DNA of 64,000 nt from an uncultured Clostridia bacterium (GTDB taxonomy: Bacteria; Bacillota; Clostridia; TANB77; CAG-508), in the NCBI GenBank assembly GCA_948485625.1, contig CAOMRW010000002.1, positions 31,898-95,897 on the forward strand. Direction: 5' to 3'. Positions 48,625 to 56,803 of this stretch are shown here, piece by piece; the first letter of the stretch is position 1; the number at the start of each line of letters is the position of its first letter. The translations under genes and the position numbers were made by a program. Under the pieces are notes generated by a model. It did not search any database. It was not told the origin of the DNA and saw nothing but the letters and a program-made list of their open reading frames with translations.

Positions 48625-48730
48625 TAATCATTCTAACACAAATTTAAATAAATAATCAATGACACTTGAAATACTTCACTGTTTATGTTATATTCTAAAA
48701 AGAATAAATACAATCTTGGGAGGAATACAA

Positions 48731-49990
48731 TTGGAAAAATTAGTAATAACAGGACCAACACCATTAAAAGGTGAAGTAGTAATAAATGGCGCAAAAAATG
48801 CAGCAGTAGCAATTCTGCCAGCAACATTATTAATAGACGGAATATGTACTATAAATAATGTGCCTAATATAAGTGATGTACAAATATTATGTACAATATT
48901 AGAAAAAATGGGTTCAAAAATAACTTGGAATAGCCAAAATGAATTAACTATAGATAATAGAAATATAAATACAACACAAGCACCATTAGATTTAACAAGT
49001 AAGTTTAGAGCATCATACTACCTAATTGGAGCGATGCTTGGCAGAAAAGGAGAAATAGAAGTTGGAATGCCAGGTGGTTGCAAATTGGGAGCAAGACCAA
49101 TCGACCAACATATTAAAGGATTTGAGTTATTAGGAGCTAATGTTGAAATTGGAAAAGGTACAATCCTAGCAAAAGCAAATACTCTAACAGGAACATCAAT
49201 ATATATGGACATAGTTTCTGTAGGTGCAACAATAAATATAATGTTAGCAGCAGTACTAGCAAGTGGTACTACTATTATAGATAATGCTGCAAAAGAACCT
49301 CATATAGTAGATGTAGCTAACTTTTTAAATTCAATGGGAGCAGATATAAGAGGTGCAGGAACAGATATTATAAAAATTAATGGTGTTGAAAAACTACATG
49401 GAGACACTACATATTCAGTTGTCCCAGACCAAATAGAAGCAGGAACATTTATGTTAGCAGCTATTGCTTCAAAAGGAGATTTAACAATAAAAAACTGTAT
49501 CACAAAACATCTAGATTCTATAACAGCTAAAATAATAGAAATTGGTGGAAATGTTGAAGATAATGGAGATAGTATAAGAGTTTGGTATAATAAAAGACCA
49601 AATAAAGCAACTATTAAAACATTACCATATCCAGGATTCCCAACAGACTTACAACCTCAAATGGGTGTAGTTTTAGCAACAGCAAATGGTACAAGCATGA
49701 TAAACGAAAGTATTTGGGAATCAAGATTCCAATATACAGCTGAACTAAATAAAATGGGAGCAAAAATAACAGCACAAGGAAAATCTGCAATATTTGAAGG
49801 AGTAGATGAATTATTTGGTAGTCCTGTATATTCAACAGATTTAAGAGCAGGAGCTGCATTAATTATAGCTGGTGTATCTGCAAATGGTGTTACTGAAGTA
49901 TATAATTTAGAACATATTGATAGAGGATATGAAAACATAGAAGACAAATTCAGAAAAATAGGTGCAAATATACAAAGAGTAGAAGAATAA
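48731..49990 (+). CDS. murA: UDP-GlcNAc 1-carboxyvinyltransferase MurA
   Basis: 419 residues, full family length. It transfers enolpyruvyl from PEP to UDP-GlcNAc, the first committed step of peptidoglycan synthesis. The N-terminal VVINGAKNAAVAILPA, the loop with catalytic Cys (PGGCKLGARPIDQH, position about 115) and GYPTDLQPQ-like GFPTDLQPQ motifs are present. Start TTG at 48731-48733 is used with GGAGG seven bases upstream; upstream ATG starts lack a ribosome binding site. It stands before walJ-like and rlmH genes on the same strand. Confidence 0.95.
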   Translation: MEKLVITGPTPLKGEVVINGAKNAAVAILPATLLIDGICTINNVPNISDVQILCTILEKMGSKITWNSQNELTIDNRNINTTQAPLDLTSKFRASYYLIGAMLGRKGEIEVGMPGGCKLGARPIDQHIKGFELLGANVEIGKGTILAKANTLTGTSIYMDIVSVGATINIMLAAVLASGTTIIDNAAKEPHIVDVANFLNSMGADIRGAGTDIIKINGVEKLHGDTTYSVVPDQIEAGTFMLAAIASKGDLTIKNCITKHLDSITAKIIEIGGNVEDNGDSIRVWYNKRPNKATIKTLPYPGFPTDLQPQMGVVLATANGTSMINESIWESRFQYTAELNKMGAKITAQGKSAIFEGVDELFGSPVYSTDLRAGAALIIAGVSANGVTEVYNLEHIDRGYENIEDKFRKIGANIQRVEE

Positions 49991-50036
49991 TAAAAAAACT
50001 AATAAAATAAGAAATAATCAAAGGAAGAAATACATT

Positions 50037-50828
50037 ATGTTTAATTTTTGTAGTTTATATAGTGGAAGTAGTGGAAATAGTTTACTTGTAGAAACAGAAA
50101 ACACAAAACTACTAATTGATGCAGGGGTTAGTAGCAAAAAAATAGAAACAGCATTAACAAATCTAGATATTAATCCCGCTTCAATTAATGGTATATTAAT
50201 AACACATGAGCATTCAGACCATGTACAAGGATTAGGAACATTTGCAAAAAAATTTGATTTACCTGTATTTGTAAATCAAAAAACATTAGATGCAATGCCT
50301 AAACAAAAAGAAAAAATATCAGAAAAAAATATTAACAAAATTAGAATTGAAGAAAAATTTGAAATTGGAGATTTACAAATAAAGCCATTTTCAATACCAC
50401 ATGATGCCGCAAACCCTTGCGGATTTAATATTTTTAAAGATAATCAAAAAATCAGTATTGCAACAGATATTGGTCATATGACAAATGGAATTCTAAAAAA
50501 CTTAGAAGATAGTATATTTGTTTTATTAGAATCTAACTATGATCCTGAAGTTCTAAAATTTTCTAGATATCCATATCCATTGAAATCTAGAATAGCAGGA
50601 CCTACTGGACATTTATCAAATGAGCTAGCTGGAAAAACAATTGCACACCTTTTACAATCAGGACTAAAACAAGCTTTATTAGGACACTTAAGTAAAGAAA
50701 GCAATTTTCCGGAACTAGCATACAAAACAGTAATTGATGAAATAATTTCAACAAATTATAATGAGAACTCTATAAAATTAGGTGTAGCAAGTAGGGACTT
50801 CCCTGGAAATATAATAAATATACAATAA
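50037..50828 (+). CDS. WalJ/YycJ-type metallo-beta-lactamase hydrolase
   Basis: 263 residues. N-terminal FCSLYSGSSGNSLLVE, metal motif THEHSDH (residues 56-62), further His in PFSIPHDA and TDIGHM. YycJ-type proteins are 5'-exonuclease-like enzymes linked to mismatch repair and, by operon, to WalK/WalR. In many Firmicutes the gene lies near rlmH, as here (83 nt apart across a hairpin). Confidence 0.9.
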   Translation: MFNFCSLYSGSSGNSLLVETENTKLLIDAGVSSKKIETALTNLDINPASINGILITHEHSDHVQGLGTFAKKFDLPVFVNQKTLDAMPKQKEKISEKNINKIRIEEKFEIGDLQIKPFSIPHDAANPCGFNIFKDNQKISIATDIGHMTNGILKNLEDSIFVLLESNYDPEVLKFSRYPYPLKSRIAGPTGHLSNELAGKTIAHLLQSGLKQALLGHLSKESNFPELAYKTVIDEIISTNYNENSIKLGVASRDFPGNIINIQ

Positions 50829-50844
50829 TAAATTCTGAAAAAAC

Positions 50845-50878
50845 TGTCCCAAATGAACATTTTTGTCCATTTGGGACA
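50845..50878. repeat. REP-like hairpin, family C, copy 2
   Basis: TGTCCCAAATG/CATTTGGGACA with a 12-base T-rich loop that contains GTC. It lies between walJ-like and rlmH genes and has the same TGTCCC ends as the element after recR. Confidence 0.8.
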
Positions 50879-50911
50879 TATCTTAAACTAAGAAAGGATT
50901 TAATAAAATAA

Positions 50912-51391
50912 ATGTTAACAATAAATATAGTATGTATTGGAAAAATAAAAGAAAAATTTTTTAAAGAAGCTATTGATGAATATTCAAAAAGATTATCAAA
51001 ATACTGTAAACTAAATATTTTAGAATTACCTGATGAAAAAATCCCAGATAAATCAAATAGTAGTATTGAAAATGAAATAAAAACAAAAGAATGTAACAAT
51101 ATCATAAATCACATAAAAAAAGACTCTTATATTATTTGTCTAGACTTAAAAGGAAAAGAATTTTCTTCAGAACAATTCTCAAAAAACATTGAAAATATAT
51201 CAATGCAATCAAGTCAAATAACTTTTATAATTGGTGGTTCTTTAGGTCTAACAGAAAACTTATTAAATTTATCTAATCAAAAAATCTGTTTCTCTAAAAT
51301 GACATTTCCACATCAACTAATAAGAGTTTTTTTACTAGAACAAATATATAGGGCCTTCAAAATTTCTAATGGTGAAACATATCATAAATAA
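50912..51391 (+). CDS. rlmH: 23S rRNA pseudouridine1915 N3-methyltransferase RlmH
   Basis: 159 residues, the standard size. SPOUT methyltransferase with the knot motif FIIGGSLGLTENLL and C-terminal FPHQLIRVFLLEQIYRAFKISNGETYHK. It methylates pseudouridine 1915 of 23S rRNA. AGAAAGG precedes the ATG. Transcription probably ends at the hairpin 51581-51611. Confidence 0.97.
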   Translation: MLTINIVCIGKIKEKFFKEAIDEYSKRLSKYCKLNILELPDEKIPDKSNSSIENEIKTKECNNIINHIKKDSYIICLDLKGKEFSSEQFSKNIENISMQSSQITFIIGGSLGLTENLLNLSNQKICFSKMTFPHQLIRVFLLEQIYRAFKISNGETYHK

Positions 51392-51416
51392 TATATTGTA
51401 TTTATTATATTTAAAT

Positions 51417-51531
51417 GTAGGGAAAATATATTAAAAAATCAAGAAAAAATTAGTGGGACAAAATAAAATCTTTCTCTTTAGTTATCAAAATATATTTTTG
51501 GGGGAATATGATGATATAATATTTTCCCTAC
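51417..51531. repeat. Widely spaced inverted repeat after rlmH
   Basis: GTAGGGAAAATATATTA at 51417-51433 is matched by TAATATTTTCCCTAC at about 51517-51531, with 80 bases between that contain GTGGGACA. It resembles an element with terminal inverted repeats but has no coding content. Confidence 0.6.
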
Positions 51532-51554
51532 AAAATTAAAAACTATTATAACTG

Positions 51555-51656
51555 TTATTCTTTAATCTTTTTTTGAATTTTTATTGCTAATAACTTAGCA
51601 ATAATTTTTTTGACTACAAAAAAAATTGATATAAATAAAATGAATCTAAAAATCAT
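51555..51656 (-). CDS. 33-residue basic membrane peptide
   Basis: Peptide MIFRFILFISIFFVVKKII followed by a Lys-rich tail: one hydrophobic helix then a basic end. AGGAGATTTT precedes the ATG at 51654-51656. It overlaps, on the opposite strand, the rlmH terminator hairpin. It lies upstream of spmB's end, so it is not clearly in an operon. It may be chance in AT-rich DNA. Confidence 0.35.
   Translation of the reverse strand: MIFRFILFISIFFVVKKIIAKLLAIKIQKKIKE
51581..51611 (+). terminator. Terminator, rlmH unit
   Basis: Perfect stem TTATTGCTAA/TTAGCAATAA with loop TAAC followed by seven T residues on the plus strand. Confidence 0.85.
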
Positions 51657-51774
51657 AAAATCTCCTATCATGTAATATTAATTTTTAATTAACTAAAATA
51701 AAATTAAAAATTATATATTTAAGATTTTTACATATTTATTTTACACCAATTTCCATAAAATGTCAACAAAAAAA

Positions 51775-52302
51775 TTAAGACAAAAATCGACAAACTACTA
51801 CACTTGTAAGTATTCCAACAAAATCAGCAATCAAAGCAGCCCATAAAATAAACCTTGTTTTTTTAATACCCACACTACTAGTATATACTGCAATTGTATA
51901 AACTGTCGTTTCTGTAGACCCCATAATAACAGAAGCTATAAGACCTATATTTGAATCAACACCAAAATTTTTCATAATATCAGTAGCAACTGCTATTGAA
52001 GCACTCCCTGAAATAGGTCTTATAATTGACAATGGCAAAATCTCAGTTGGAAAATTTACCATATTAAAAGCAGGAGTCAAAAATCTAACAATTAAATCAA
52101 TTACACCAGAACTTCTTAATGCACCTATTGCAACAAATAATCCAACTAATGTCGGAAAAATATTAATAACAACACCAATTCCTTCTTTAGCCCCATCCAA
52201 AAAAATATCAAAAACTTTTTTTCTTTCAATAACACCATAAAAAACAATAACAATTATCATTAATGGCATTGCAATATTTGAAAAATATTCTATAGCTCTC
52301 AT
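51775..52302 (-). CDS. spmB: Spore maturation protein B
   Basis: 175 residues, several membrane helices, with the family motifs MPLMIIVIVFYG, GAKEGIGVVINIFPTLVGLFVAIGALRSSG, RPISGSASIA and MGSTETTVYTIAVY. SpmA and SpmB together affect spore core dehydration and heat resistance. Start ATG at 52300-52302 uses AGGAAG. It follows spmA by about 80 nt, and no terminator is seen between them. Confidence 0.94.
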   Translation of the reverse strand: MRAIEYFSNIAMPLMIIVIVFYGVIERKKVFDIFLDGAKEGIGVVINIFPTLVGLFVAIGALRSSGVIDLIVRFLTPAFNMVNFPTEILPLSIIRPISGSASIAVATDIMKNFGVDSNIGLIASVIMGSTETTVYTIAVYTSSVGIKKTRFILWAALIADFVGILTSVVVCRFLS

Positions 52303-52385
52303 AAACACTTCCTTTAAAATTACTAATAAACAAATATAAATTATACATTTTAATCTATTTCCTCAACTATTTTTATATAAAATAA

Positions 52386-52965
52386 TTATTTACCCAACTT
52401 TATAAAAACTTTTGTTGCAATAATTCCAGAAATAGCTGCACAAATAGTCGCAATCCATACAGGAAAAATAATAGCTGTTGGATTTTCTGAACCTAAAGAA
52501 TTCCTTATAGCAATAACAGTTGTAGGAATAATTTGTATTGAAGCAGTATTTAAAACAATAAATGTTGCCATATCATTTGTTAAAACTTTTTTATCAGGAT
52601 TTTCCTCTTGCATAGATTTCATAGCTTTAATACCGTAATGGTGTAGCTGCATTTCCAAGTCCCAAAACATTTGCAACAACATTCATTGAAATCTCTTGAT
52701 AAACTTTACTATCTTTTTTTAATTTAGGAAATAATAATCTCATGACAGGTTTAAAAAAATTAGTAATTTTTTCCATAGCCGAAGTCTGACTAGCAATTTG
52801 CATTATTCCATTCCACAGACACATTGTACCAACAAGAGTTATACATAAATTAACAGCAGTATTAGTACTTTCAAATATAGATTTATTTAATTCTCCAATA
52901 TTTCCAGATAAAATTGCAAAAATAATAGATATTATTATAAAAAGTGGCCAAACTATATTTAACAT
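52386..52965 (-). CDS. spmA: Spore maturation protein A, needs +1 shift at CGG
   Basis: Membrane protein of spore maturation, partner of SpmB. Frame zero gives MLNIVWPLFIIISII through MNVVANVLGLGNAATPLRY then stop. Skipping the C of CGG at 52633-52635 gives GLGNAATPLGIKAMKSMQEEN, the strongly conserved SpmA sequence, and continues through NTASIQIIPTTVIAIR to a stop at 52386. The shifted product is 192 residues, the usual length. Start ATG 52963-52965 follows AGGTG. There is no other lesion, and the neighbouring spmB is intact, which argues against loss of the pathway. Confidence 0.92.
52633..52635 (-). other. CGG +1 frameshift site 4 (spmA)
   Basis: Coding strand ACA CCA TTA CGG TAT TAA in frame zero; a stop comes two codons after TTA. 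Skipping the C gives TTA GGT ATT AAA GCT ATG, restoring the conserved Pro-Leu-Gly of SpmA. Confidence 0.93.
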
Positions 52966-53086
52966 CAAATCACCTACATAATTATATTATTTATTTAAAT
53001 TTTTTATTACTTTTTAATTGACCGCAAAATATATTTATGGTATATTAATTGTGGATTTGTAAAAAGTAACATTAAGGAGGAAAACT

Positions 53087-53347
53087 ATGAAAGCAACAGG
53101 AATTATAAGAAGAGTTGATGAATTAGGAAGAGTTGTTATTCCTATTGAAATAAGAAATCAATTCAATATTGTCGAAAAAGATCCTATTGAGATTTATGTA
53201 GATAATTCTTCAATAGTCTTAAGAAAATATGAACCTAATTGCGTTTTCTGTGGAAACACAGAAAATTTAGTAGAATACAAAGACAAACTTGTTTGTGAAA
53301 ACTGTTCTAAGCAATTAAATATCTTACACGAAAGATTAGAAAAATAA
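53087..53347 (+). CDS. AbrB/SpoVT-type transition-state regulator with zinc ribbon
   Basis: 86 residues: an N-terminal AbrB swapped-hairpin DNA-binding domain (MKATGIIRRVDELGRVVIPIEIR, residues 1-45) and a C-terminal Cys4 zinc ribbon (C52, C55, C70, C73). Proteins of this build regulate transition-phase or sporulation genes in Clostridia. AAGGAGG precedes the ATG. It is divergent from spmA. The gene ends in a terminator hairpin whose loop holds a family B half-element. Confidence 0.92.
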   Translation: MKATGIIRRVDELGRVVIPIEIRNQFNIVEKDPIEIYVDNSSIVLRKYEPNCVFCGNTENLVEYKDKLVCENCSKQLNILHERLEK

Positions 53348-53360
53348 TAAATCAAAATAA

Positions 53361-53432
53361 AAAATTAGCTATAAAAAAGTGGTGATAAGGGGCCAGGTCT
53401 TAAATCCCCACTTTTTCACAGCTAATTTTTTT
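53361..53432 (+). terminator. Terminator with family B half-element in its loop
   Basis: Outer stem AAAATTAGCT/AGCTAATTTTTT, inner AAAAAGTGG/CCACTTTTT, then a loop containing GGGGCCAGGTCTTAAATC, one arm of the family B repeat. It looks like a single-arm insertion or a decayed full element. T residues follow. Confidence 0.75.
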
Positions 53433-54266
53433 CTATATAAACATTTTATAAATTTCATTTTTATTAACATTTCTATCTTTAGCTATTTTTTTTATTATAT
53501 CCTTTTTTTCCAAACCTTGTCTTTCATAAAACTTATAATGCTCTTCTATACTCAAATTATTTAGTTCATTTTCTTCTACATTATTACTACCTTCTATTAT
53601 TAAAACAATTTCCCCTTTCATTCCATCAGAATTCTGAATTAAATAATCAATATCTCCTCTAACAAACTCTTCATGAATTTTTGTAACTTCTCTAGCTATA
53701 GTAACCTTTCTATCACTATCTAAAATTTGTTTTAAATCCTTTAGAGTAGCTTCCAATTTATGTGGTGCTTCATAAATTATTACTGTCCTTTTAGATTTCT
53801 TAATTTCATCTAATTGATTCTTCCTTAATTTTTTATTCAAAGATAAAAATCCCAAAAAAGAAAATTCCTTTGTATCAATTCCTGAACAAATCAAAGCATT
53901 AATCATAGCACAAGCACCAGGAATTGGAATTACATCAATACCTAAATCAATACACCTATTAATAACCTCTTCACCAGGATCACAAATTCCAGGAGTACCA
54001 GCATCAGATACTAATGCTATATTTTTACCCTCTTGTAACTTATCTATTAAAATTTCTGATTTAACATCCTCATTATGTCTATGATAGCTTATTAAAGGCT
54101 TAGATATCTCTAAATGATTTAATAATTTCAATGTATGTCTAGTATCTTCTGCCGCTATTAAATCAACTTCATTCAAAATTCTTATAGCTCTTAAAGTTAT
54201 ATCTTCTAAATTTCCTATAGGAGTTGCTACAACATATAATATACCTTTTCTATCTATTTTTTCCAT
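53433..54266 (-). CDS. rsmI: 16S rRNA (cytidine1402-2'-O)-methyltransferase RsmI
   Basis: 277 residues. SAM-dependent tetrapyrrole-methylase fold: LYVVATPIGNLEDITLRAIRIL, AAEDTRHTLKLLNH, VSDAGTPGICDPGE, PIPGACAMINALICSG. It 2'-O-methylates C1402 of 16S rRNA with RsmH. The gene is next to a tRNA1(Val)-type methyltransferase gene, the usual Firmicute order. Confidence 0.96.
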   Translation of the reverse strand: MEKIDRKGILYVVATPIGNLEDITLRAIRILNEVDLIAAEDTRHTLKLLNHLEISKPLISYHRHNEDVKSEILIDKLQEGKNIALVSDAGTPGICDPGEEVINRCIDLGIDVIPIPGACAMINALICSGIDTKEFSFLGFLSLNKKLRKNQLDEIKKSKRTVIIYEAPHKLEATLKDLKQILDSDRKVTIAREVTKIHEEFVRGDIDYLIQNSDGMKGEIVLIIEGSNNVEENELNNLSIEEHYKFYERQGLEKKDIIKKIAKDRNVNKNEIYKMFI

Positions 54267-54363
54267 ATATTATTTCTCTTCCTTTCTAAATAAAAGCACC
54301 TTAAATATCAACATAATATTTAATAAATATTTTAAATACTCTCATAATTTACAAATAATCTTC

Positions 54364-55113
54364 TTAAAATTTGCTTTTATTATAAATTTGTAAAATCTCA
54401 TCAGTATATGAACCATCTTCATTATAAATATATAAATTTTCTCTAAATTTTAAATACTCTCCCCCATTCTTTACACCTTTAATCAAAACCATTTTAGGAG
54501 GATTTTTCTCATTAGAAAATACTAATCTAACTTCTTTTGGTTCTATTTTATATTCTCTCATTATTGAAAAAATATCTACCATTCTCTCTGGTCTATGAAC
54601 CATATAAAATTCTCCTCTATCTTTTAAAATTTTACTTGAAACATAAATAAAATCTTTCAAATTAGCAAGTATTTCATGTCTAGAAATTAACTTTCTTTCA
54701 TCATCATTTATAATTCCTGTATTCTGTTTTTTATAAGGAGGATTTGTTACAACTACATCAAATGAATTATTTTCAAAAACTTGATTTAATTCTAAAATAT
54801 TTTTATTAATAATCTCAAATTTATCTTCTAATCCATTCAATTTAGAACTTCTACGAGCCATATCAGATACTTCTTCTTGTACCTCTACCCCAATAACCTT
54901 TTCTAATTTCGTCTTTCCACATAATAGAATAGAAATAATTCCTGTCCCTGTACCTAAATCAATTACTCTTGAATGTGCCTTTATATTCTTAGCAAAATCT
55001 GAAAGCAATACAGCATCAATTCCAAAACAAAAACCATCTTTGTTTTGAATTATTTTCAACCCTTTATACTCTAAATCATCTATTCTCTCATTTTCTCTTA
55101 ACTCTATATCCAT
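54364..55113 (-). CDS. tRNA1(Val) A37 N6-methyltransferase-like protein (TrmN6/YabB)
   Basis: 249 residues. Class I methyltransferase: SAM loop VIDLGTGTGIISILLCGK and the amino-methylase motif VTNPPYKK. Similar to YabB/TrmN6. It sits just upstream of rsmI on the same strand, as yabB-yazA-yabC(rsmI) in Bacillus; the yazA-like gene is absent. Substrate assignment is from family and position. Confidence 0.88.
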   Translation of the reverse strand: MDIELRENERIDDLEYKGLKIIQNKDGFCFGIDAVLLSDFAKNIKAHSRVIDLGTGTGIISILLCGKTKLEKVIGVEVQEEVSDMARRSSKLNGLEDKFEIINKNILELNQVFENNSFDVVVTNPPYKKQNTGIINDDERKLISRHEILANLKDFIYVSSKILKDRGEFYMVHRPERMVDIFSIMREYKIEPKEVRLVFSNEKNPPKMVLIKGVKNGGEYLKFRENLYIYNEDGSYTDEILQIYNKSKF

Positions 55114-55145
55114 TACTTTTTCCTAACTTCATAAATAAAAATACT

Positions 55146-55168
55146 TTTTATTATAATATGTGTATAAT
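55146..55168 (+). promoter_or_regulatory. Promoter (-10) of locus 4 small RNA
   Basis: TGTGTATAATA at 55161-55169 with poor -35; the same TGTG-extended -10 and following TAGAAAA occur at locus 1. Confidence 0.5.
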
Positions 55169-55174
55169 ATATTT

Positions 55175-55253
55175 AGAAAATGAAAACCACTGAAATAGTT
55201 GCCGAGAAAAATAGAAAAGACCTTTCCCTCGTCAAAGCAGAATGGTCTTTTTT
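55175..55253 (+). ncRNA. Putative antisense small RNA, locus 4
   Basis: Runs from the -10 at 55163-55168 to a bidirectional hairpin AAAAGACC/GGTCTTTT (55215-55252) followed by T residues. It converges on the hydrophobic peptide gene and shares its terminator. The region right after the -10 is similar to locus 1, which supports a common family. Confidence 0.6.
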
Positions 55254-55362
55254 ATTTGCTTAATATTACAGTTATAACTATAATTAAGGCAATTTCCATA
55301 ATAGAAACTATTACTAATCCAAAGAAAAGTAAAGATATTATAGATAATAATATACTTTCCAT
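55252..55362 (-). CDS. 36-residue hydrophobic peptide, putative type I toxin (locus 4)
   Basis: Peptide MESILLSIISLLFFGLVIVS, then EIALIIVITVILSK: a membrane helix with a single Lys at the end. An AAGTGGTG stretch precedes the ATG at 55360-55362. Promoter and leader blocks (TTGTTT-17-TATAGT, TATAGGAAATGAGA, GTTGCCACC, AGAAAGTG) match those of locus 1 although the peptides differ, so these are two members of one family. The stop codon is followed by the shared terminator. Confidence 0.6.
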   Translation of the reverse strand: MESILLSIISLLFFGLVIVSIMEIALIIVITVILSK

Positions 55363-55449
55363 AGCACCACTTTCTATGTAAAACTCACAATATAAAACTG
55401 TAGAAAAGGTGGCAACACACTCCGCTTATTCTCATTTCCTATAATTTAT

Positions 55450-55478
55450 ACTATACAATAAAATTAAACAAAAAACAA
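55450..55478 (-). promoter_or_regulatory. Promoter of peptide gene, locus 4
   Basis: TTGTTT, 17-base spacer, TATAGT on the minus strand, preceded by GTTCGC, as at locus 1. Confidence 0.7.
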
Positions 55479-55554
55479 GCGAACACATACAATTTCACAA
55501 TTATTTTTCATTAGAATATTATATTATAATATTTATAATGAAAGGACACAAAAA

Positions 55555-55779
55555 ATGCCTAGTTTATATAGATGTGAAAATAAGCAATATCTAGAAAAGA
55601 TAAATAATTTTGAAAATGAAAAAAGAAGTGAAAAAAAAGAAACTCCACCAAAAAAGAAAAAAATTAATTTTAAAACATGTAAAAAAAACACCTTAAATTC
55701 TTTAAATGAAGTTGAACACTTCCTAAGAAATATTCATAATTTCACTAATTACATTAAATTATATAAAATTTTAAAATAA
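55555..55779 (+). CDS. Lys-rich small hypothetical protein
   Basis: 74 residues: a Lys/Glu/Pro-rich middle (EKRSEKKETPPKKKKI) flanked by short helical segments. No family is recognised. AAAGGA precedes the ATG, and TATAAT-like bases (about 55530) lie upstream. The gene ends a few bases before a family B repeat. It may be lineage-specific; coding status is uncertain. Confidence 0.45.
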   Translation: MPSLYRCENKQYLEKINNFENEKRSEKKETPPKKKKINFKTCKKNTLNSLNEVEHFLRNIHNFTNYIKLYKILK

Positions 55780-55780
55780 A

Positions 55781-55858
55781 TGGTGATAGGGGGCCAGGTC
55801 TTAAATCCCCACTTTTTATACAAAAATGGGGATTTAAGACCTGGCCCCCTATCACCAC
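55781..55858. repeat. REP-like hairpin, family B, copy 4
   Basis: Arms TGGTGATAGGGGGCCAGGTC and GACCTGGCCCCCTATCACCA, then TTAAATCCCCA and complement: an almost perfect 36-bp stem. Nearly the same arms as the copy at 36519-36602. Confidence 0.92.
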
Positions 55859-55879
55859 AAAATCTATAAAATGAAAAAC

Positions 55880-56416
55880 TTATTTTCTAACATACTCATC
55901 TTTAAATTCTTCATTCGTCTCACCATTAATCAAAAACTTCACCTTATTTACCTCATTCAATTCTGTAACTGTATTAACTATCATATTTACTAAATTCTCT
56001 TTCTCTTTTTCATCATTCTTGTTATAATTTAGGAATTCACTAGAAAAGTCTAATATCAAACATTCACCTTCTAATAAAGAATTCAATAACTTTGTATTTT
56101 CAGGAACAATTCCCTTTAACTTATCATTTTTAGGCCCTTGAATCAATAACTCTACTAAAATATTATATGGTGATTTCATAAGCTCTTTGACATTTACAAG
56201 CCTAGCTTCAGGTCTTAACATATTTGTTTCCTTATCTGGAAAATATAAACTAACTATAGTCTCTCTCAATTGTTCTTCAGAAATTTCTTGTTCTGGAATA
56301 TATTCACTTTGCTCTTCCCTTATCTTTTTCTCCTTAACATATTTAATAGAAAAAAATCCAATCACAAATATTAAAATTAATAAAATAACAAATAATAAAA
56401 CAATCTTTTTATTCAT
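55880..56416 (-). CDS. GerMN-domain lipoprotein-like protein
   Basis: 178 residues: an N-terminal membrane anchor (residues 5-27) and a GerMN domain (RETIVSLYFPDKETNMLRPEARLV, LLIQGPKNDKLKGIVPENTKLLN, LILDFSSEFL). GerM-type proteins act in sporulation and germination, near the spore inner membrane. AGGAGG-like bases precede the ATG. Fits the sporulating lifestyle. Confidence 0.85.
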   Translation of the reverse strand: MNKKIVLLFVILLILIFVIGFFSIKYVKEKKIREEQSEYIPEQEISEEQLRETIVSLYFPDKETNMLRPEARLVNVKELMKSPYNILVELLIQGPKNDKLKGIVPENTKLLNSLLEGECLILDFSSEFLNYNKNDEKEKENLVNMIVNTVTELNEVNKVKFLINGETNEEFKDEYVRK

Positions 56417-56583
56417 TATAAACTCCTCCCTACTTCTTAAAGTTTCATTTACTTCATATTCAATTCTATTATTTGTTTGTCCAAGATATGCAAAAAATTA
56501 TATTTATTTTAAATTACTATAAATTATTTAATTAACCAATTCAATACACTTGAACTTATAAATAAAAAATATTTACTAAACTA

Positions 56584-56612
56584 TTGACTTTTACATATAA
56601 ATGTAATATTAT
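56584..56612 (+). promoter_or_regulatory. Promoter of locus 5 peptide transcript
   Basis: TTGACT, 17-base spacer, TATTAT on the plus strand. Confidence 0.7.
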
Positions 56613-56659
56613 AATTATGCCAACTTACTCAAGCGGGTAGGAAGGAGGTTGTTTTTTTA

Positions 56660-56728
56660 GTGAGAGAACTGCTAAAAGTGTTAAAACTATATTTGATTTA
56701 CTTAATTGTAAAACACTTAGGGAATTAA
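56660..56728 (+). CDS. 22-residue peptide (locus 5)
   Basis: GTG start, preceded by GAAGGAGGTTG at 11 bases. The peptide begins MRELLKVLKLYLIYLIV and ends KHLGN: an amphipathic/hydrophobic helix. A good promoter lies 50 nt upstream, and a strong terminator follows within eight bases. A small RNA with a consensus promoter converges on it. The peptide may be a toxin or a regulatory/leader peptide; no family is recognised. Confidence 0.55.
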   Translation: MRELLKVLKLYLIYLIVKHLGN

Positions 56729-56735
56729 ACACAGG

Positions 56736-56775
56736 AAAAGACTAGGGATAGTTTGGATGTCCCCTAGTCTTTTTA
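56736..56775. terminator. Bidirectional terminator, locus 5
   Basis: AAAAGACTAGGG/CCCCTAGTCTTTTT hairpin, shared by the plus-strand peptide mRNA and the minus-strand small RNA. Confidence 0.85.
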
Positions 56776-56797
56776 CGTTTTTTAATAATTGAACTGT
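56736..56797 (-). ncRNA. Putative small RNA, locus 5
   Basis: About 60 nt from the consensus promoter at 56804-56832 through the shared hairpin. It is complementary to the 3' end of the peptide mRNA. RNA ends are inferred. Confidence 0.55.
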
Positions 56798-56803
56798 TAG
56801 TAT

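Noticed and set aside
55199..55381. 60-codon plus-strand frame at locus 4
   Set aside because: It overlaps the small RNA terminator and the peptide gene antisense and has no ribosome binding site.
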